Counted from the first letter of the stretch, positions 1-10,570 are shown. The stretch is 64,000 bases of DNA from Icerya purchasi (GCA_039619475.1 CM077116.1:33243183-33307182); one strand, 5' to 3'. The notes: generated from the sequence alone by a model not told the origin. Numbers and translations are program-made.

Positions 1-344
1 TCTCTTCTCCCCTCCGCTCGCTTTCGATTTGCTCTGTCGCCTTCTCCTGATTGTTCTCTTTACGATTGTGATCCTTCTCGTACATGTGATGCTGATCACA
101 TTTTCTTCGAGTTTCCTGCTCTTCGTAACGAACGCTCCTTTTTATACAGTCAGCTCCTGTCATTAGGTCTCCCTACTCCCTATAACTCTTCCTTTATCCT
201 CTCTTTTCCTTCATCTTCTATGATGTCCGCACTGCTGTCCTTTGTTGCGTCCATTTCGGACCGCCTAGTTATCTAGTTTTTTAGCTTAGTTTTCTTGTTG
301 TTGGGTCAATTCCACTGGCGCGACCACAAAAAAAAAAAAAAACA
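1..344 (+). mobile_element. 3' end of RNase-H non-LTR retrotransposon (family A)
   Basis: The window opens inside the last coding part of a non-LTR retrotransposon. Frame 1 is open from base 1 to a TAG at 274-276 (91 codons). It contains a cysteine/histidine cluster ending in CDADHIFFE, then a Leu/Ser-rich tail with FILSFPSSS. The copy at 15.1-18.9 kb has CDANHILFE and ASYILSFPSP at the same place, so this is the zinc-binding C-terminus that follows RNase H in the same element group. A short 3' UTR containing TTGTTGGGTCAAT ends in an A tract near 329-344. The same 3' UTR recurs at 35.46 kb and, inverted, at 61.57 kb, but differs from that of the 15.1-kb copy, so at least two subfamilies are present. 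The 5' part lies outside the window. No disabling change is seen in the visible part. Confidence 0.85.
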
Positions 345-870
345 TCTTTCATGTCTAATCTTACAAGCGCAATCCCAAATTTGGCTTGCACATTTGAATG
401 TTAAAGGCTAACTTAAACTTTTTTTGATCACAAAATCGAACCTAATTTTTCTTTCGGCGCATTCACACGCACTATTTTTCCCGCAAGCGCTGAAGTTACC
501 AGAAAATATGCGCTACCTATTTGCGTGCGGTACTGAATCACATGGTTTCCACTTGCAACACTAGATGGTGATGTAACTTCGACTAACTACAATTCCAACG
601 ATTGAAACTGCGAAAATTCTTCGAACAAAGAAAAATGTTCCAAGATTTTCGTTGCCTACATTACAAGTTGCAGAAAGCCTAGAGAATGCATCTTTCTTCT
701 CCTCATTCGACCTATAATTTATAATTCTGTCGAGGGTAAGGGATACCTACTTTATCTTTCCAATTATTACTAGGATGTCGTCGCGATAAGTTACTGGAGT
801 ATGATCCCAGCCGTCGACAGAAAACAAATTAAATTAAATAACTGCTGACATTTACGTGGGGAAGGCAATG
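345..870. other. Unassigned AT-rich DNA
   Basis: There is no convincing ORF, tRNA-like fold or terminal repeat here. It is the flank between the A-tailed element and the first SINE-like segment. Confidence 0.6.
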
Positions 871-981
871 ATAATGTGCGCGCTCTAGTTGGTGTATAGT
901 AGACAGATACATACGGGACTGCATTTGTATTGCGATAAATTAAACTTTCGCGATACCAGTTCCAAGTGTAGTTTTACGTGT
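871..981 (+). repeat. Diverged body of the tRNA-derived SINE
   Basis: This stretch follows, with substitutions and small gaps, the non-tRNA body of the SINE copies at 1307-1490 and 50202-50383 read on their sense strand. Shared blocks include GCGCGCT, TTTGTAT, CGATAAAT and TTCCAA.TGTAGT in the same order. No tRNA-like head is visible upstream, so it is a 5'-truncated or badly decayed copy. It faces the copy at 1307-1490. Confidence 0.5.
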
Positions 982-1306
982 GCACGGTAGCATTGCATAT
1001 AGCAATTGCCATGGCACTACACCTACATTATTAGGCAGGTTCTCGCATCCGAAGTATGCATTTTAGGTATGTTAACGATCACATGTTATATGTTAGAAAT
1101 GCAAAGTCTGTGCGCGGAATTTGACAATGTGGAAATAGGTGCACAACCGAACAACCACATCACAGTGCGAAGCACATATACTGGAGCGCAACAACTTCTG
1201 TGCTGCCGACCAATGTGAGGAAGATTGTCATTGGCGAGGCGAGACGACTGGCTTGCTCACACTGATGCCATTTTGCTCGCTGACTGAATATTCATGTGAC
1301 GCTAAC

Positions 1307-1490
1307 ACTCGCGACTACATTTGGAATTGACTACAGTCGCTTGATTTATCGATATACAAATACAGTTCCCTAATTGTATCTATACTGCTGTATACTAACT
1401 AGCGCGCGCATATTCTATCATCGCCCAGGATCGAACCCGAGACTTCCGAAACGGAAGCCGAGCGCTCTAGCCACTAGACCATCGAACGTC
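1307..1490 (-). mobile_element. tRNA-derived SINE
   Basis: On the minus strand a tRNA-like head is followed by a body beginning near GCGCGCTAGTTAGTATAC. The head contains an A box (TGGTCTAGTGG), a CTTCC...GGAAG hairpin where the anticodon arm should be, and a B box (GGTTCGATCC). The acceptor arms do not pair as in a working tRNA and the anticodon loop is not standard, so I do not assign an isotype. The copy at 50202-50383 matches through head and body, which shows that this is a dispersed SINE and not a tRNA gene. No A tail or target duplication is clear. Confidence 0.8.
1429..1481 (-). promoter_or_regulatory. Internal Pol III promoter (A and B boxes) of SINE
   Basis: The A box TGGTCTAGTGG is at 1471-1481 and the B box GGTTCGATCC at 1429-1438, both read on the minus strand with tRNA-like spacing. 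They fit the split RNA polymerase III promoter that drives SINE transcription. Whether this copy is active cannot be judged. Confidence 0.65.
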
Positions 1491-1522
1491 ACTCCTATGT
1501 ATGTTCAGCTACAACATACGAA

Positions 1523-1918
1523 TTAGTGATGTGTAGTTCGTGAACGAACGATTGAAAGAACTGATCCATGAAAAAGAACTGAAAGAACTGATTCACAAAA
1601 CTTAAAAGAACTGGTTCTGTATGAATTGTTTCGGGTGGAACGCGAATGAACAAAATGAGCCGGAGCGAATAGCTCGGACAGACAAAATAAAAATGATTAC
1701 AAAAATCACGCTTTTATCTCATTCGGTTCAGAACTTATAGTCCGGACAGACAAAATAAAAACGATTACACAGTCGCTTAGCATAGTAAGATTTGTTTACA
1801 TGTAGATCTCTAAAAGATTTTCGAGAATAATCAGTTCTTTCGGAACCAGATCTTTGAATCAGTTCTTTATAGTGAACTGATCCGCAGAAAGAACTGTAAA
1901 ACCCATCGCCAATACTAA
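1523..1918. repeat. Palindromic hAT-like MITE
   Basis: The left part carries repeated AAAGAACTGATTC-type units and the right part carries the reverse complement (CAGTTCTTT repeated). The outer ends resemble each other inverted: TAGTGATGTGTAGTTC on the left, and GCGATGGGTTTTACAGTTC when the right end is reverse complemented. Between them a block containing GGACAGACAAAATAAAAA occurs twice (about 1676 and 1743). Short AGTTCTTT-rich palindromes are typical of non-autonomous hAT-type elements, but the exact ends and an 8-bp duplication are not clear. There is no coding capacity. Confidence 0.55.
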
Positions 1919-4900
1919 CAGATACCTGCGTTCAGTATTGAGCATGCCCTTACAATGAAGTATCACCAGATCTATGCTCCCTGTCGTGGACGCGTACCAA
2001 CAATTAATTTTTCTTTAAACATGTTTTATCGCTGTGCGAACTTGTTTATTATTATTGCGGATTATAACTGATCAATCGCTACTTCACTTACTTCATTTTT
2101 CATTTCTTGCTATTCGATTAAACTTTAAAAGCGATCGACAATGCCAGCGACGCGGGACTATGAATATAAGTAATAATACACTGCTGTTGATAGATGATTG
2201 GCAATCAACGATGGCTGGTAAAACCGAAAAGGCGAGAATGGTATAGTTACTTTTTTCTGAAGCTATGTAACATTTGGTAAAAATTATTCGCTGGGTTCGG
2301 TGTGAAATATGAAATCAAGCGTGCGAAAAAGAAGTATTTATATTATTTTAATAAAGAAGGAAGAACTTGCATAGAAAAAAGATCGAGCTGGTTGCTTGTG
2401 CGCAGATATTTATCATGATTCTATGTACGGAAGTGGCACATTCAAAGAGGAATGTAGAATATCGAGTTAAATAGATGGTGCCGTATGTGTTGCAGTGAGC
2501 TGTAAGTTCATATCGGAAGAGGCACGATAAAAATATTAAATGTGTGCAGCACCATTTAAGAAATGTTAAGTGCACGATAAGTAATTGAAATGAGCATCGC
2601 TAATGACGTCATGTTTCTTTTTTTTTTTTTATTTCGAAAATTTTCTGATAACTTTTGCGCAGTCATACATATCAGTAGGATTAATTAGTTTTACATAATA
2701 GCTTAGAAATATAATGCTACGACTAGTAAATGTGAAAAGTTTTTCGGGAAAAGAAATAAACAGTCGATGAAAACAATACGTGAACTTAGCAAGGAAAAAA
2801 ACGTTTGGTACAAAACTAGTCACGTCGACTCAAGTCAGGCTAAATCATTCGCTTTAAGTCATTTGTGATTTCCTACTGAATTCGTCGAGTCAATTTTCTA
2901 ATTTAACGTAATTCTCATCAGTTGTAGTGTTACGAACATTATGATTTGTAGAATTCAATGGAAAAACGATAGATTACGGTTGCATTCGGTAAATCTAAAA
3001 AAAAGAACGATAATTTTATAAATTCTTTTGTTGTTTATTTTTAAATTTATTAAATGACCCGGAAAAATTTATAATTATTTCTGTTTAGCGGCGATCTTTT
3101 TTTTTTTTTTTTTTGCAATATTAAATATAATTGAAAATGATACAGCAAAAATTAACAGTAATTGCAGCAAATCAGGTTATGTTAAAAAAAGGCAATTTGC
3201 GGTTTTCCTAAAATATAATACTTAAAACTGTTCCATTTTTGAAAAGGATATTTCGCGTAATCATTAATTTTAAACAAATGATCTCTGTAGGTATGTTTGA
3301 GCTATTCTAATTTCTAGATTTTAATTATTGCTTTACAATGGAAATTATGATGTTCCCCATTAATGTCACTTTCCAAAAAGTATTTAGAAAAAATTCGGTG
3401 AAAAGTATACGATGATATGTATTATAAAATCAATGCGTTGAAAACGAATTTTTATCGAAACATTTCTTACACGATTTTAATTTCAGTGTTTGACACTTTG
3501 CGAATTAAATATTTCTTTATTTTGTTCGATTAAAAATAAATTCTTCCAAATTCATTTAAACTTTTCAAAAAAACGAAAAAAAAAAAAAAAAAATAACAAC
3601 ACGTAAATATGTAAATCTGTAAGGGGGAAATAACGAGTATTACTAATAAGACTTTATAAAACACAATAATATCGATGAGGATGGTATCGAATGAAAATGA
3701 TGTTTTAACTAATTGTAAAAAATTCTACACGCTGGCACACTGATAGCGGAGAACACATCTGACTTATTTAGTCGAACTGGAGTAATTCAGTACTAAAATT
3801 AATGCGCACAAATAAATAAATGTGTAAATTTAATCGACTCAATCGAATTTTGATTCGACTAATTTCGTTCAAAACCAGTTAAAGTGCTTAAAGGTTATTA
3901 CGTAATTCAGTGTAGACTCTGTGAATCTGCATAATTATAGTTTTTTCTTTTGCTTTACCCTATTCCTTTAGATAATTTTATCGCGTGATGAAATTTTACA
4001 TACAATATAAACCGTGCGATTATTCCCCCCTGCTGTTTTATTCATATCCTGGTCCGAAATATTTCCGACATGCAAAGTAGCCTATTACTTCTTTAATTTT
4101 CCCTCTTCCGTAGAACGCTTTATTTTCGTGCATGTGAAATGTATGTTAATTTCATTTTTCTTCTAAATTTCGGTTCTTATCATAGAACATTACGGGTCCT
4201 AATCGGGATGTTCTATTGTTATTTTATTATCACTCGAATGTACTATTGTTAATTTTATAAACCAGTTATCCGTTCTCTTGCAATTCATTACATACTTATC
4301 CTCATTGTGTATAATACGTTATTACACTTAGTAATCATTTTACTTACTAATCGATCTCGTATCGTGTTACTATTTATAGCGCCACTTTTGTCATCTCCAA
4401 GAAATCCTTTTTCCAACCAATTGGGGATATTCAGCGTGTAAAAAATATTTACAGATTTGGAATACAATGAACAATAACCAACTTAAGCGGCCAAGACGTT
4501 GATCCTCCTTTTTCCTTAAATTATTCTTCTATAATAATGGTTTGTCCGCTCTGATAACTTTTAGTTTGCTTTTGCGAGTTCATGTTCGCATTTCAAAGTT
4601 TGTTCGCAACAGTTATTCGTATCTTGTGTTTATGTTGTAATTATATTTTTTCCAGTTGAAGATGGACATCGCTTAGAAACGTTTCTGAGTGATTTATATA
4701 TTTAAATTGTTATATTTGTATCTTACGTTTTAATCTAATTAATATTTAACAAATAGTATGATAAACAATGCTACATTGACTATTGGGGACATTTAGATAG
4801 CTTAAAACCATTAATATTCTGCTCGCTGTAGCTCAAAATCTTAGCAACAATTCTTTTTGTCGCCGTTTGAGATGTTACGTTGAGGTATTTTAAATTTCGC

Positions 4901-5020
4901 CCATTTAATGGCTCCAATTTTAAGTAAATACACTTTCCCGACCGATGATATGAAAAAAGTTATTGTTTTTTTGAGAGGGAAGGGCGTAAAGCATTCACTT
5001 GAAAAATTAATAATTCGGAG
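1919..5020. other. AT-rich intergenic DNA
   Basis: Homopolymer tracts are present (T at about 2618-2630 and 3099-3114, A at about 3575-3591). Short ORFs occur in several frames, but I could link none to a family. I see no inverted terminal repeats or tRNA-like boxes. Confidence 0.55.
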
Positions 5021-5023
5021 TAA

Positions 5024-5278
5024 AGTCTCGTAGGAGAGGAAGAACAAGAACGACCACCGAGAGTAGTCAGTCTCTTTCGCGATCGAATAAAATTTACGTT
5101 CGAAATGGCCCCAGGCAGAGATGGAACAGTTTTTCGGTTCGTCGGAACTGGCAAAATTACGACGTTTGAAACGGAACTAAAACAAATGGAGGCGCTGACA
5201 AAGTTGAATAATCGCAAAAACACCGCAGGCAGAAGGTTTCCGATACAGTCTACTTTTAAGTTGTTGTCCGAGCTGTAG
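5024..5278 (+). other. Unassigned ORF, possible exon or relic
   Basis: A plus-strand frame is open for 84 codons between TAA at 5021 and TAG at 5276. Its first methionine is at 5105. The product is charged (it contains GEEEQERPPR and FETELKQMEALTKL) and does not look like random AT-rich translation. A 129-codon frame also runs on the opposite strand (4960-5349), and I cannot tell which, if either, is real. I do not recognise the protein. No splice sites were settled. Confidence 0.15.
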
Positions 5279-5749
5279 GAAAATAACAAGACGTATAGCC
5301 CCGAATCCAGTTTCAAACCCACTAAACGAACCGAAGGAATGAAGATCATGTTGATGGTTGTTTTTATATAGTGGCGGCTAGAGATGGTCTGCTCTAGTTA
5401 TGAGTACTACAGTTAATGTGTCTATTACGCAGTGGAGAATACTGATTGCTTCCCTGGTACCTCTTCAAAATGTTGAAATGAAATTAACATTCAATCGTAT
5501 GCAAAGTCACTTTTTTTAAAAATTTCAAAATTTAATAAATTAAATTTATTTAAGAGAACTTAAATATATATATTTCAGTGAACATTAACAAATCTATTAT
5601 AAATAAATCATTTTAAATTGTTTTAGGTAAAATTCACTGAAAGGACCTAACTAAAAACCGGATGATTTAAAATTTCGTAACTTGGATACATGTATACATT
5701 TTTTTTTTTTTTTAAAGAAATACGGGTGGAGTGATATCAAAACGTGATC

Positions 5750-5893
5750 TTATTCACTTGGAGTTCGTTTTAATCGCCGGACATCATAATCATGTTCCCT
5801 CAGCTTACTTATTCTAGCATTTACATGTTCTTGTAATCGCTGTTGATGTTTTCTAGTCATATATTCACTTCCAGCACCGTCGGAAGTTGAAGA
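5750..5893 (-). other. Unassigned short polar ORF
   Basis: A minus-strand frame of 47 codons reads as a polar, helix-prone peptide with segments such as TRKHQQRLQEHV and ISKLREHDYDVRRLKR, ending at TAA (5750-5752). The composition looks coding, but it is short and has no recognisable family. It could be an exon or a transposon remnant. Confidence 0.15.
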
Positions 5894-6079
5894 TCACGAC
5901 GAATGAATGATTTCTTTCGTATCACCTGGCACACCGGGGTTATTTTCCCGAGAGAATATTATTCTGTGCTTGCTAGATGTTATGTTACAGTTTAGCACAT
6001 CCCCACAGTTGGCATATATATATATATCGTATAAAAAAAATTATGTACCAAAGAATTTTGAAAGATGCATTGTGCGACA

Positions 6080-6452
6080 TTAAGTACGGTAGTTAACCTT
6101 GCATATCCTGAGAAGAATACGACGAATTTCAAGGACGGAAAAAAGTACCAACAAATATGTACTGGAAAAATGTGGTCTATAAATACCGATAATGCTACAG
6201 GACATATTATCTAAAAAACGTAAATATATAGAGTACAAGATCAGATGAGGTGGCGTCTTTATGCTCGCTTTACAAAGCAAAATCGAAGGAAGAGCTCCAA
6301 GAGGAAGGAAACGCCTTGAAATGATAACCACCGGCTTCGGAGAAAAGAAGAAAGTGGCAGATATAATAAAGGACGCTAGAGCCCCAGGAAGAACTAGATC
6401 ATGATGTGTCGGCTAACTCCTGTCAATGAGATGCCACTAGAAGAAGAAGAAG
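6080..6452 (+). pseudogene. RTE-like non-LTR 3' relic with GAA tail
   Basis: In broken plus-strand frames there is a segment reading LQSKIEGRAPRGRKRLEM and then DARAPGRTRS. It corresponds to the Arg/Gly-rich C-terminus of RTE-type endonuclease-reverse transcriptases, where the usual form is KIEGRR.RGRPR followed by a hydrophobic helix. The copy at 10.6-12.1 kb has the equivalent QIQGNRRRGRPRN. Stops and shifts interrupt the frame. The relic ends in an AGAAGAAGAAGAAG tail near 6439-6452, a common 3' terminus for such elements. The RT core is missing, so the copy is a short 5' truncation. The 5' limit is approximate. Confidence 0.6.
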
Positions 6453-6454
6453 TC

Positions 6455-7073
6455 AACTTAGAGCATTGGGTTTTGATAATAAATAATCAACGAGAATGGC
6501 CAGTGTGAGTACCACCTTTACTCCGATTAAATTTCGTGATCAGAAAACCTTAGTTCCACGAAAAAATTAGTATGCAAAAAAAAGTGTAATGCCAGCTGAC
6601 ATTGTCGTAGTTGAGACGTAATCTGATACTTCCGCTGATGCCGTTCATGAACTGAAATGGGTTTCTGCAGAAAGTGTAACACTAACAAACAACAATTTAC
6701 TAGACCTCTAGTATTAATTTTAATACCATCACTAACTATCGGAGTCGTTTATTTCTTCTGCTTCAAAAACGCTTTATTATATTAAAAAAAAAAAAAAAAA
6801 AAGAAAAACTACGAAAAGTTGATAAATTAATTCTTTATTTCAAAAAAGATTTTTTCTCTTTTACATTCTTGAAATATCTCTAAGATACGCGGGTAAATAA
6901 TCCATTTGTTTTGTTTGTTTGTTTTTTTCTTTTATCCGCAATAGCGCAAAATATATTAATGTTAAAAGTTATTTATCACCTGTTGATCGAGGCACCATAA
7001 TTATGCACACGGCGGAGCGGCAAAATCAAGTAGCCCAACGTTAGTACTAAAACAAGTCGCCTGCTCTTACTGA
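6455..7073. other. Unassigned DNA with A tract
   Basis: No gene is recognised. An A-rich run at about 6785-6806 could be an old retroposon tail, but no coding remnant lies beside it. Confidence 0.5.
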
Positions 7074-7144
7074 AATATATGTTGATTAATAATAAACACG
7101 CTACTGTTTTTAGGAAATATTTTAATTAAATTTTTGAATAAATT

Positions 7145-7180
7145 GAGACATGTTTCGGCAGTAAAGTGCCATAATCATGG
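7145..7180 (-). ncRNA. Hammerhead-ribozyme-like motif (altered core)
   Basis: The minus strand reads ATGATTA, then a small hairpin (GGCA, six-base loop, TGCC), then GAAA, then CATGTC. A hammerhead needs CUGAUGA, stem II, GAAA, stem III, and a UH cleavage site. Here GAAACATGTC allows the two-base-pair stem III typical of Penelope-type hammerheads, with cleavage after C. The first core box is altered: the C3 and G8 positions read A and T, which could still pair. An unpaired T sits before stem II. Resemblance is clear; activity is doubtful. Confidence 0.35.
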
Positions 7181-7205
7181 AATGGAATACAGTGTTGATT
7201 ATATT

Positions 7206-7240
7206 GCATGATTATGGCACTTTGTTGCCGAAGCATGTCG
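7206..7240 (+). ncRNA. Hammerhead-like motif in the opposite arm
   Basis: The right arm reads ATGATTA, a GGCA/TGCC hairpin, then GAAG and CATGTCG. It keeps the same A/T pair at the C3/G8 positions as the left arm, and the base after GAA is G in place of A. It is weaker than the left-arm copy as a ribozyme candidate. It is the mirror arm of one palindrome, so it is not independent evidence. Confidence 0.3.
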
Positions 7241-7311
7241 CAATTTATTCAAAAATTTAATTAAAATATTTCCTAAAACCGGCAGCGTGTTTATTATTAA
7301 TCAACATATAT

Positions 7312-9243
7312 AAAAAACAAGGATAGGGATGATTTAAATATTACCACTCTTACTGAAATTTTTAAAGAAAAATTCCGGTTGACGCAATTTTGCATTTTTA
7401 TTTTACGCAATTTCTTCGTAAGTCACCAACATCTTAGTCACCGCTGAGAAATTCCGCGAACAAAGGAAATTGAAATTGAAATTTTTTTCAATCACAAACG
7501 ATCCTCTTCTCCGCCCCGCGGGCTCGCTCCACACTTACATATATAGGCTTTTTACCCTTCCTCTTGCCTGTGCCGGCACCCGTTCTCTCACCAAAATCTC
7601 CTTACAATCGTAGGAAGATTCTAGTTGCGCATGATGTACCTCCGGTAAATTGGCCGACTTACTGCACCGCCACAGATGCTGACTACAACGTTTAACAACG
7701 GTGGTCGTAAACTCTCCGAATACTCGACTGCAAGTCGTTAGCTAATATAGAGCACCGTAGCTCGACTCGGTGTTTTAATGTAGGAGAGTATTTTTTGTTT
7801 TTCATTTTGTAAAATGCGAAAACCAGCGCAATCGGAATAATAATGATGCAATAACAGGCTATCATTAAAAGTAGCGTAATTCGTTGCGAACCGAATTGGA
7901 AAGCATAAAAGAGAGGCATCGGGAAAACTTGTAAAACGTGTTGGAAAATTAAATCGTAAAAATAAGCTGGAAGAGAAGGCGGGCTTGAATGAGACGAAGC
8001 GGCATGGGCGTAGTCGAGGAATCTCTCTAATGTAACGCAATTTCAACGGGAAAAATGGATTACGAGAGAGAAATGTGGGTAAAAAATGCCATCATAGCAA
8101 CACACGTTCTACATAGTAAACAAAATGAACTAATAACAGCCGGAAGTTTGCTAACGAATGTGCTGCTTTTTCGTCCGGCGTACTACTCGCTGAAGGTGAA
8201 GATGTATAGGTGGGAAAGGTGCCGGCCAAAGAAAATGATCCGCCGGATGCAAAGCGTGAAAGGTTATAAAAATGACGTTTAACGGACGGGCAAAATTTAA
8301 GTTCTAAGCATTCGCTTTCCGGACAAAAATAAACACCTACGCAATGGATTGGCTGGAAAAATGGGCACTGTTTTTATTCCCTCCTAAAAATACTCCTTTT
8401 TTACATCGCAATTTTTTCCTTTCTTTATCCTCCTTTTACGCCACTTTAAATTGAACGTAGTTTTCCCGTTTTTTTTTTTTTTTGTTTTTTTTTTTTTATG
8501 TTGTATTCTCTTTATATATAATTTCGATTTTTTTTTTGTTGCAATGTAATTTGTCGCTGGCAATTAAAAGTTACTTTTTTTCTTGACGATTAATGTTATT
8601 TCCATTCTATACTGAAGCGAACGTAATTAAATCCAAGATAATTATAATTATTTTTGTTATGCTTTTTTTTTTTTTTTTTTTGGTTTTTTATATTTTTTAC
8701 AAACTTTTAGAAACTTTATGATTCGCTTACACAAAAACTGTTGCAAAATTTGTCGAAGTAATATGCACAATGTTGAAAGGGAAGAAAGCAACAATCGACA
8801 ATGATTACAAACCAATCGACGACGATGAAACGAAATAACAGCAGATAGCTTAAGATAAACTTAAAGAATTGCGTAGTAGGCTAATAGAGACTGATTCCGC
8901 TCAAGAATGGTAGCCAGATTTCTGTGATTAGGAGAACACGTAAATGAACACTGTAAATGAAAAACGAACTCGCATCATGAATTTAGAAGAGTATGTGAAA
9001 CGATCAATTTTGAACCGCGAGGAATTAAGCGATGATCCGAATGTTCTCAACTTTACTGTACTATATGGAAATGATTTCAAATCTTCACAGACAGAACGGC
9101 AGTTTTAAAAAGTAACGTTGTATGGTTTAACTACATTATGATCCTATGCACCCACAAATAATTTCGGACTATTTTTTATTTTTTAAATTAATATTTTCAG
9201 CTAAAGCTCTATTTTATATTTATTTTATACATATATATACATA
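7312..9243. other. Unassigned DNA, one small ORF
   Basis: Mostly AT-rich with T tracts (about 8468-8500 and 8666-8682). A 54-codon plus-strand frame (8944-9108) contains NREELSDDPNVLNF and looks coding in composition, but it has a stop just upstream and no recognised family. Another short plus-strand frame lies at 8055-8282. Neither is supported further. Confidence 0.4.
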
Positions 9244-9268
9244 GTCTAGCCATAAATACTGATACTGC
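9244..9268 (+). repeat. mariner left TIR
   Basis: 25-bp terminal inverted repeat, an exact reverse complement of 10520-10544, preceded by the TA duplication at 9242-9243. Confidence 0.95.
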
Positions 9269-9363
9269 TTTAAACGAACGTACCGCGAAAAGGAATCACG
9301 ATGCAAATTCAGAAAAAATTTATTTCAAAAGTACAAACAATGCTCGTTAAAATCATGTCTTAG

Positions 9364-10407
9364 TTATTCAACATGACCACCTTTATTAGCGACACGTGAC
9401 GAAAAACGCTCCGGCCATTTCACAATACATGTACGGATCGTCTCGAGAGGAATTCTTGCTGCTGCCTCAACAATGCTTCGCTAGAGCGACTCCAAATTTC
9501 GGTGTGGTCTTCGACAGGCCATTTCCTCTAACCTATCCCACAGTTCGTAGTCCAGCGGATTTAAATCCGGGCTGCCGGACGGCCAATCACTAGCTGCTAT
9601 GAAGCCGGGCACATTCTCTGCGAGCCACTTCTGTGTCATTTGAGCTTTGTGTGCCGGTGCTGAATCTTGTTGAAATACCCAATCGATTCCGGCAAACAAA
9701 GTATCGTTCAGAGGCTTAACCACTGGTTCCAGAACTGTGTTTTGGTACCCTCTGGCACCTGTCTTGACCCCTGTTTCGCAAAAATGGATGGGAGTTACCC
9801 CATACCACGATACGCCCCACCACACCATCACAGAAGTGGGGTGGTGACCTCGTTGAACGCGTGGAAATTTGGTTTTAGCCTCAGCAGATGAACGGGCATA
9901 AATTCTATCATTTTGCTTGTTATATTTTTCCTCTACAGTAAAAATTTTCTCATCTGTGACAAGGATCTTTTTGTACCCATTTTTGCCGTACAAGCCTTTC
10001 AATTTTTTCGCTCTTTCGTATCTTATCGCCTTTAATTTTTCGGTTAAAAGATGACCTGTACTTCTCTTATAGGCTCGCATATGTAAATCATCGGTGAGGA
10101 TGCGCGAGACCGTTCTCGGCGCGATTTTCATCTCCTGAGCGATGATTTTTTGTTTCCGAAGAGGGCACCTGTTAATTCGCGACCGAACTGCTTCAACTAC
10201 CTTTTTTGTTCTCGTAACACGCGGCCGACCGGCTCGCGGGCGATCAACAACGTCTCCTGTGTCCATAGAACGTTGCAGTGTACGATAAACAAAACATTTC
10301 GTAACTTTGAGTGGTTTGAGCAGAGCGAGAATTTGAGACGAGCTATGCCCCGTCTTCATCAGTCCAATTATTGTAACGCGTACGTGATCATCTGTCCAAT
10401 CCATCAT
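9364..10407 (-). pseudogene. mariner DD37D transposase with one stop
   Basis: The gene encodes a transposase that cuts and rejoins the element ends. From the ATG at 10407 the frame runs 308 codons to a TAG (9481-9483). The same frame then continues for 38 more codons to TAA at 9364-9366, giving the usual mariner length of about 347 codons. The N-terminus has two helix-turn-helix regions, with GRPRVTRTKK between them. The catalytic acids are visible: D in VTDEKIFTV, D in FQQDSAPAHKA, and D in PDLNPLDYELW. Counting 37 residues between the second and third places it in the DD37D (maT-like) group and not DD34D mariner or DD34E Tc1. The TAG comes after the catalytic core and removes only the tail. 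The single stop is the only defect I see; a truncated protein might still be made. Confidence 0.9.
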
Positions 10408-10519
10408 CGTAGCGTGTACTGAACAGACTACAACGAAGTTATTTGCTTTTCTACTGTGTTATGACGATGCGCTGACAGTGTTATCACTTTGTTCTGCCCA
10501 AAATTCCCCTCATGCAGCG

Positions 10520-10544
10520 GCAGTATCAGTATTTATGGCTAGAC
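10520..10544 (-). repeat. mariner right TIR
   Basis: 25-bp terminal inverted repeat matching 9244-9268 without mismatch. It is followed by TA and a TA microsatellite. Confidence 0.95.
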
Positions 10545-10570
10545 TATATATATATATATATATATATATT
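10545..10570. repeat. TA microsatellite / retrotransposon tail
   Basis: A run of TA dinucleotides links the mariner right end to an ATTT-rich stretch just past the stop codon of the RTE-like element. It is probably the simple 3' tail of that element. Confidence 0.7.

Larger units (their letters stand above)
7074..7311. repeat. Long inverted-repeat element with hammerhead-like arms
   Basis: Two arms of about 105 bp (7074-7180 and 7206-7311) are reverse complements with few mismatches, and about 25 bp separates them. The outer ends read ATATATGTTGATTAATAATA and its complement. Next to the loop, each arm contains GGCA...TGCC followed by GAA and CATGTC, described separately. There is no ORF and the flanks are AT-rich. 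This is a foldback element or a pair of inverted terminal repeats. The structure recalls the 13.99-14.19 kb palindrome, though the sequences differ except for the motif layout. Confidence 0.85.
9244..10544 (-). mobile_element. mariner-type DD37D transposon
   Basis: This is a complete 1,301-bp DNA transposon. Perfect 25-bp terminal inverted repeats (9244-9268 and 10520-10544, starting GTCTAGCCATAAATACTG) are flanked by TA on both sides (9242-9243, 10545-10546), the target duplication of the Tc1/mariner superfamily. One minus-strand transposase gene fills most of the interior. The right flank continues as a TA run into the 3' tail of the RTE-like element, so the mariner landed in or beside that tail. 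Identical TIRs point to a fairly recent insertion, but the transposase has a stop codon. Confidence 0.95.

Noticed and set aside
1425..1495. Functional tRNA gene on the minus strand
   Set aside because: A and B boxes are present, but acceptor pairing and the anticodon loop are not those of a tRNA, and the similarity to 50202-50383 continues into a SINE body.
7692..8046. Minus-strand membrane-protein-like ORFs (75 and 102 codons)
   Set aside because: Overlapping frames with AT-driven Phe/Leu/Ile content; no conserved motif, no splice signals and no start context.
9396..9891. Plus-strand ORFs of 65-74 codons
   Set aside because: They lie antisense to the mariner transposase, which explains the open frames.
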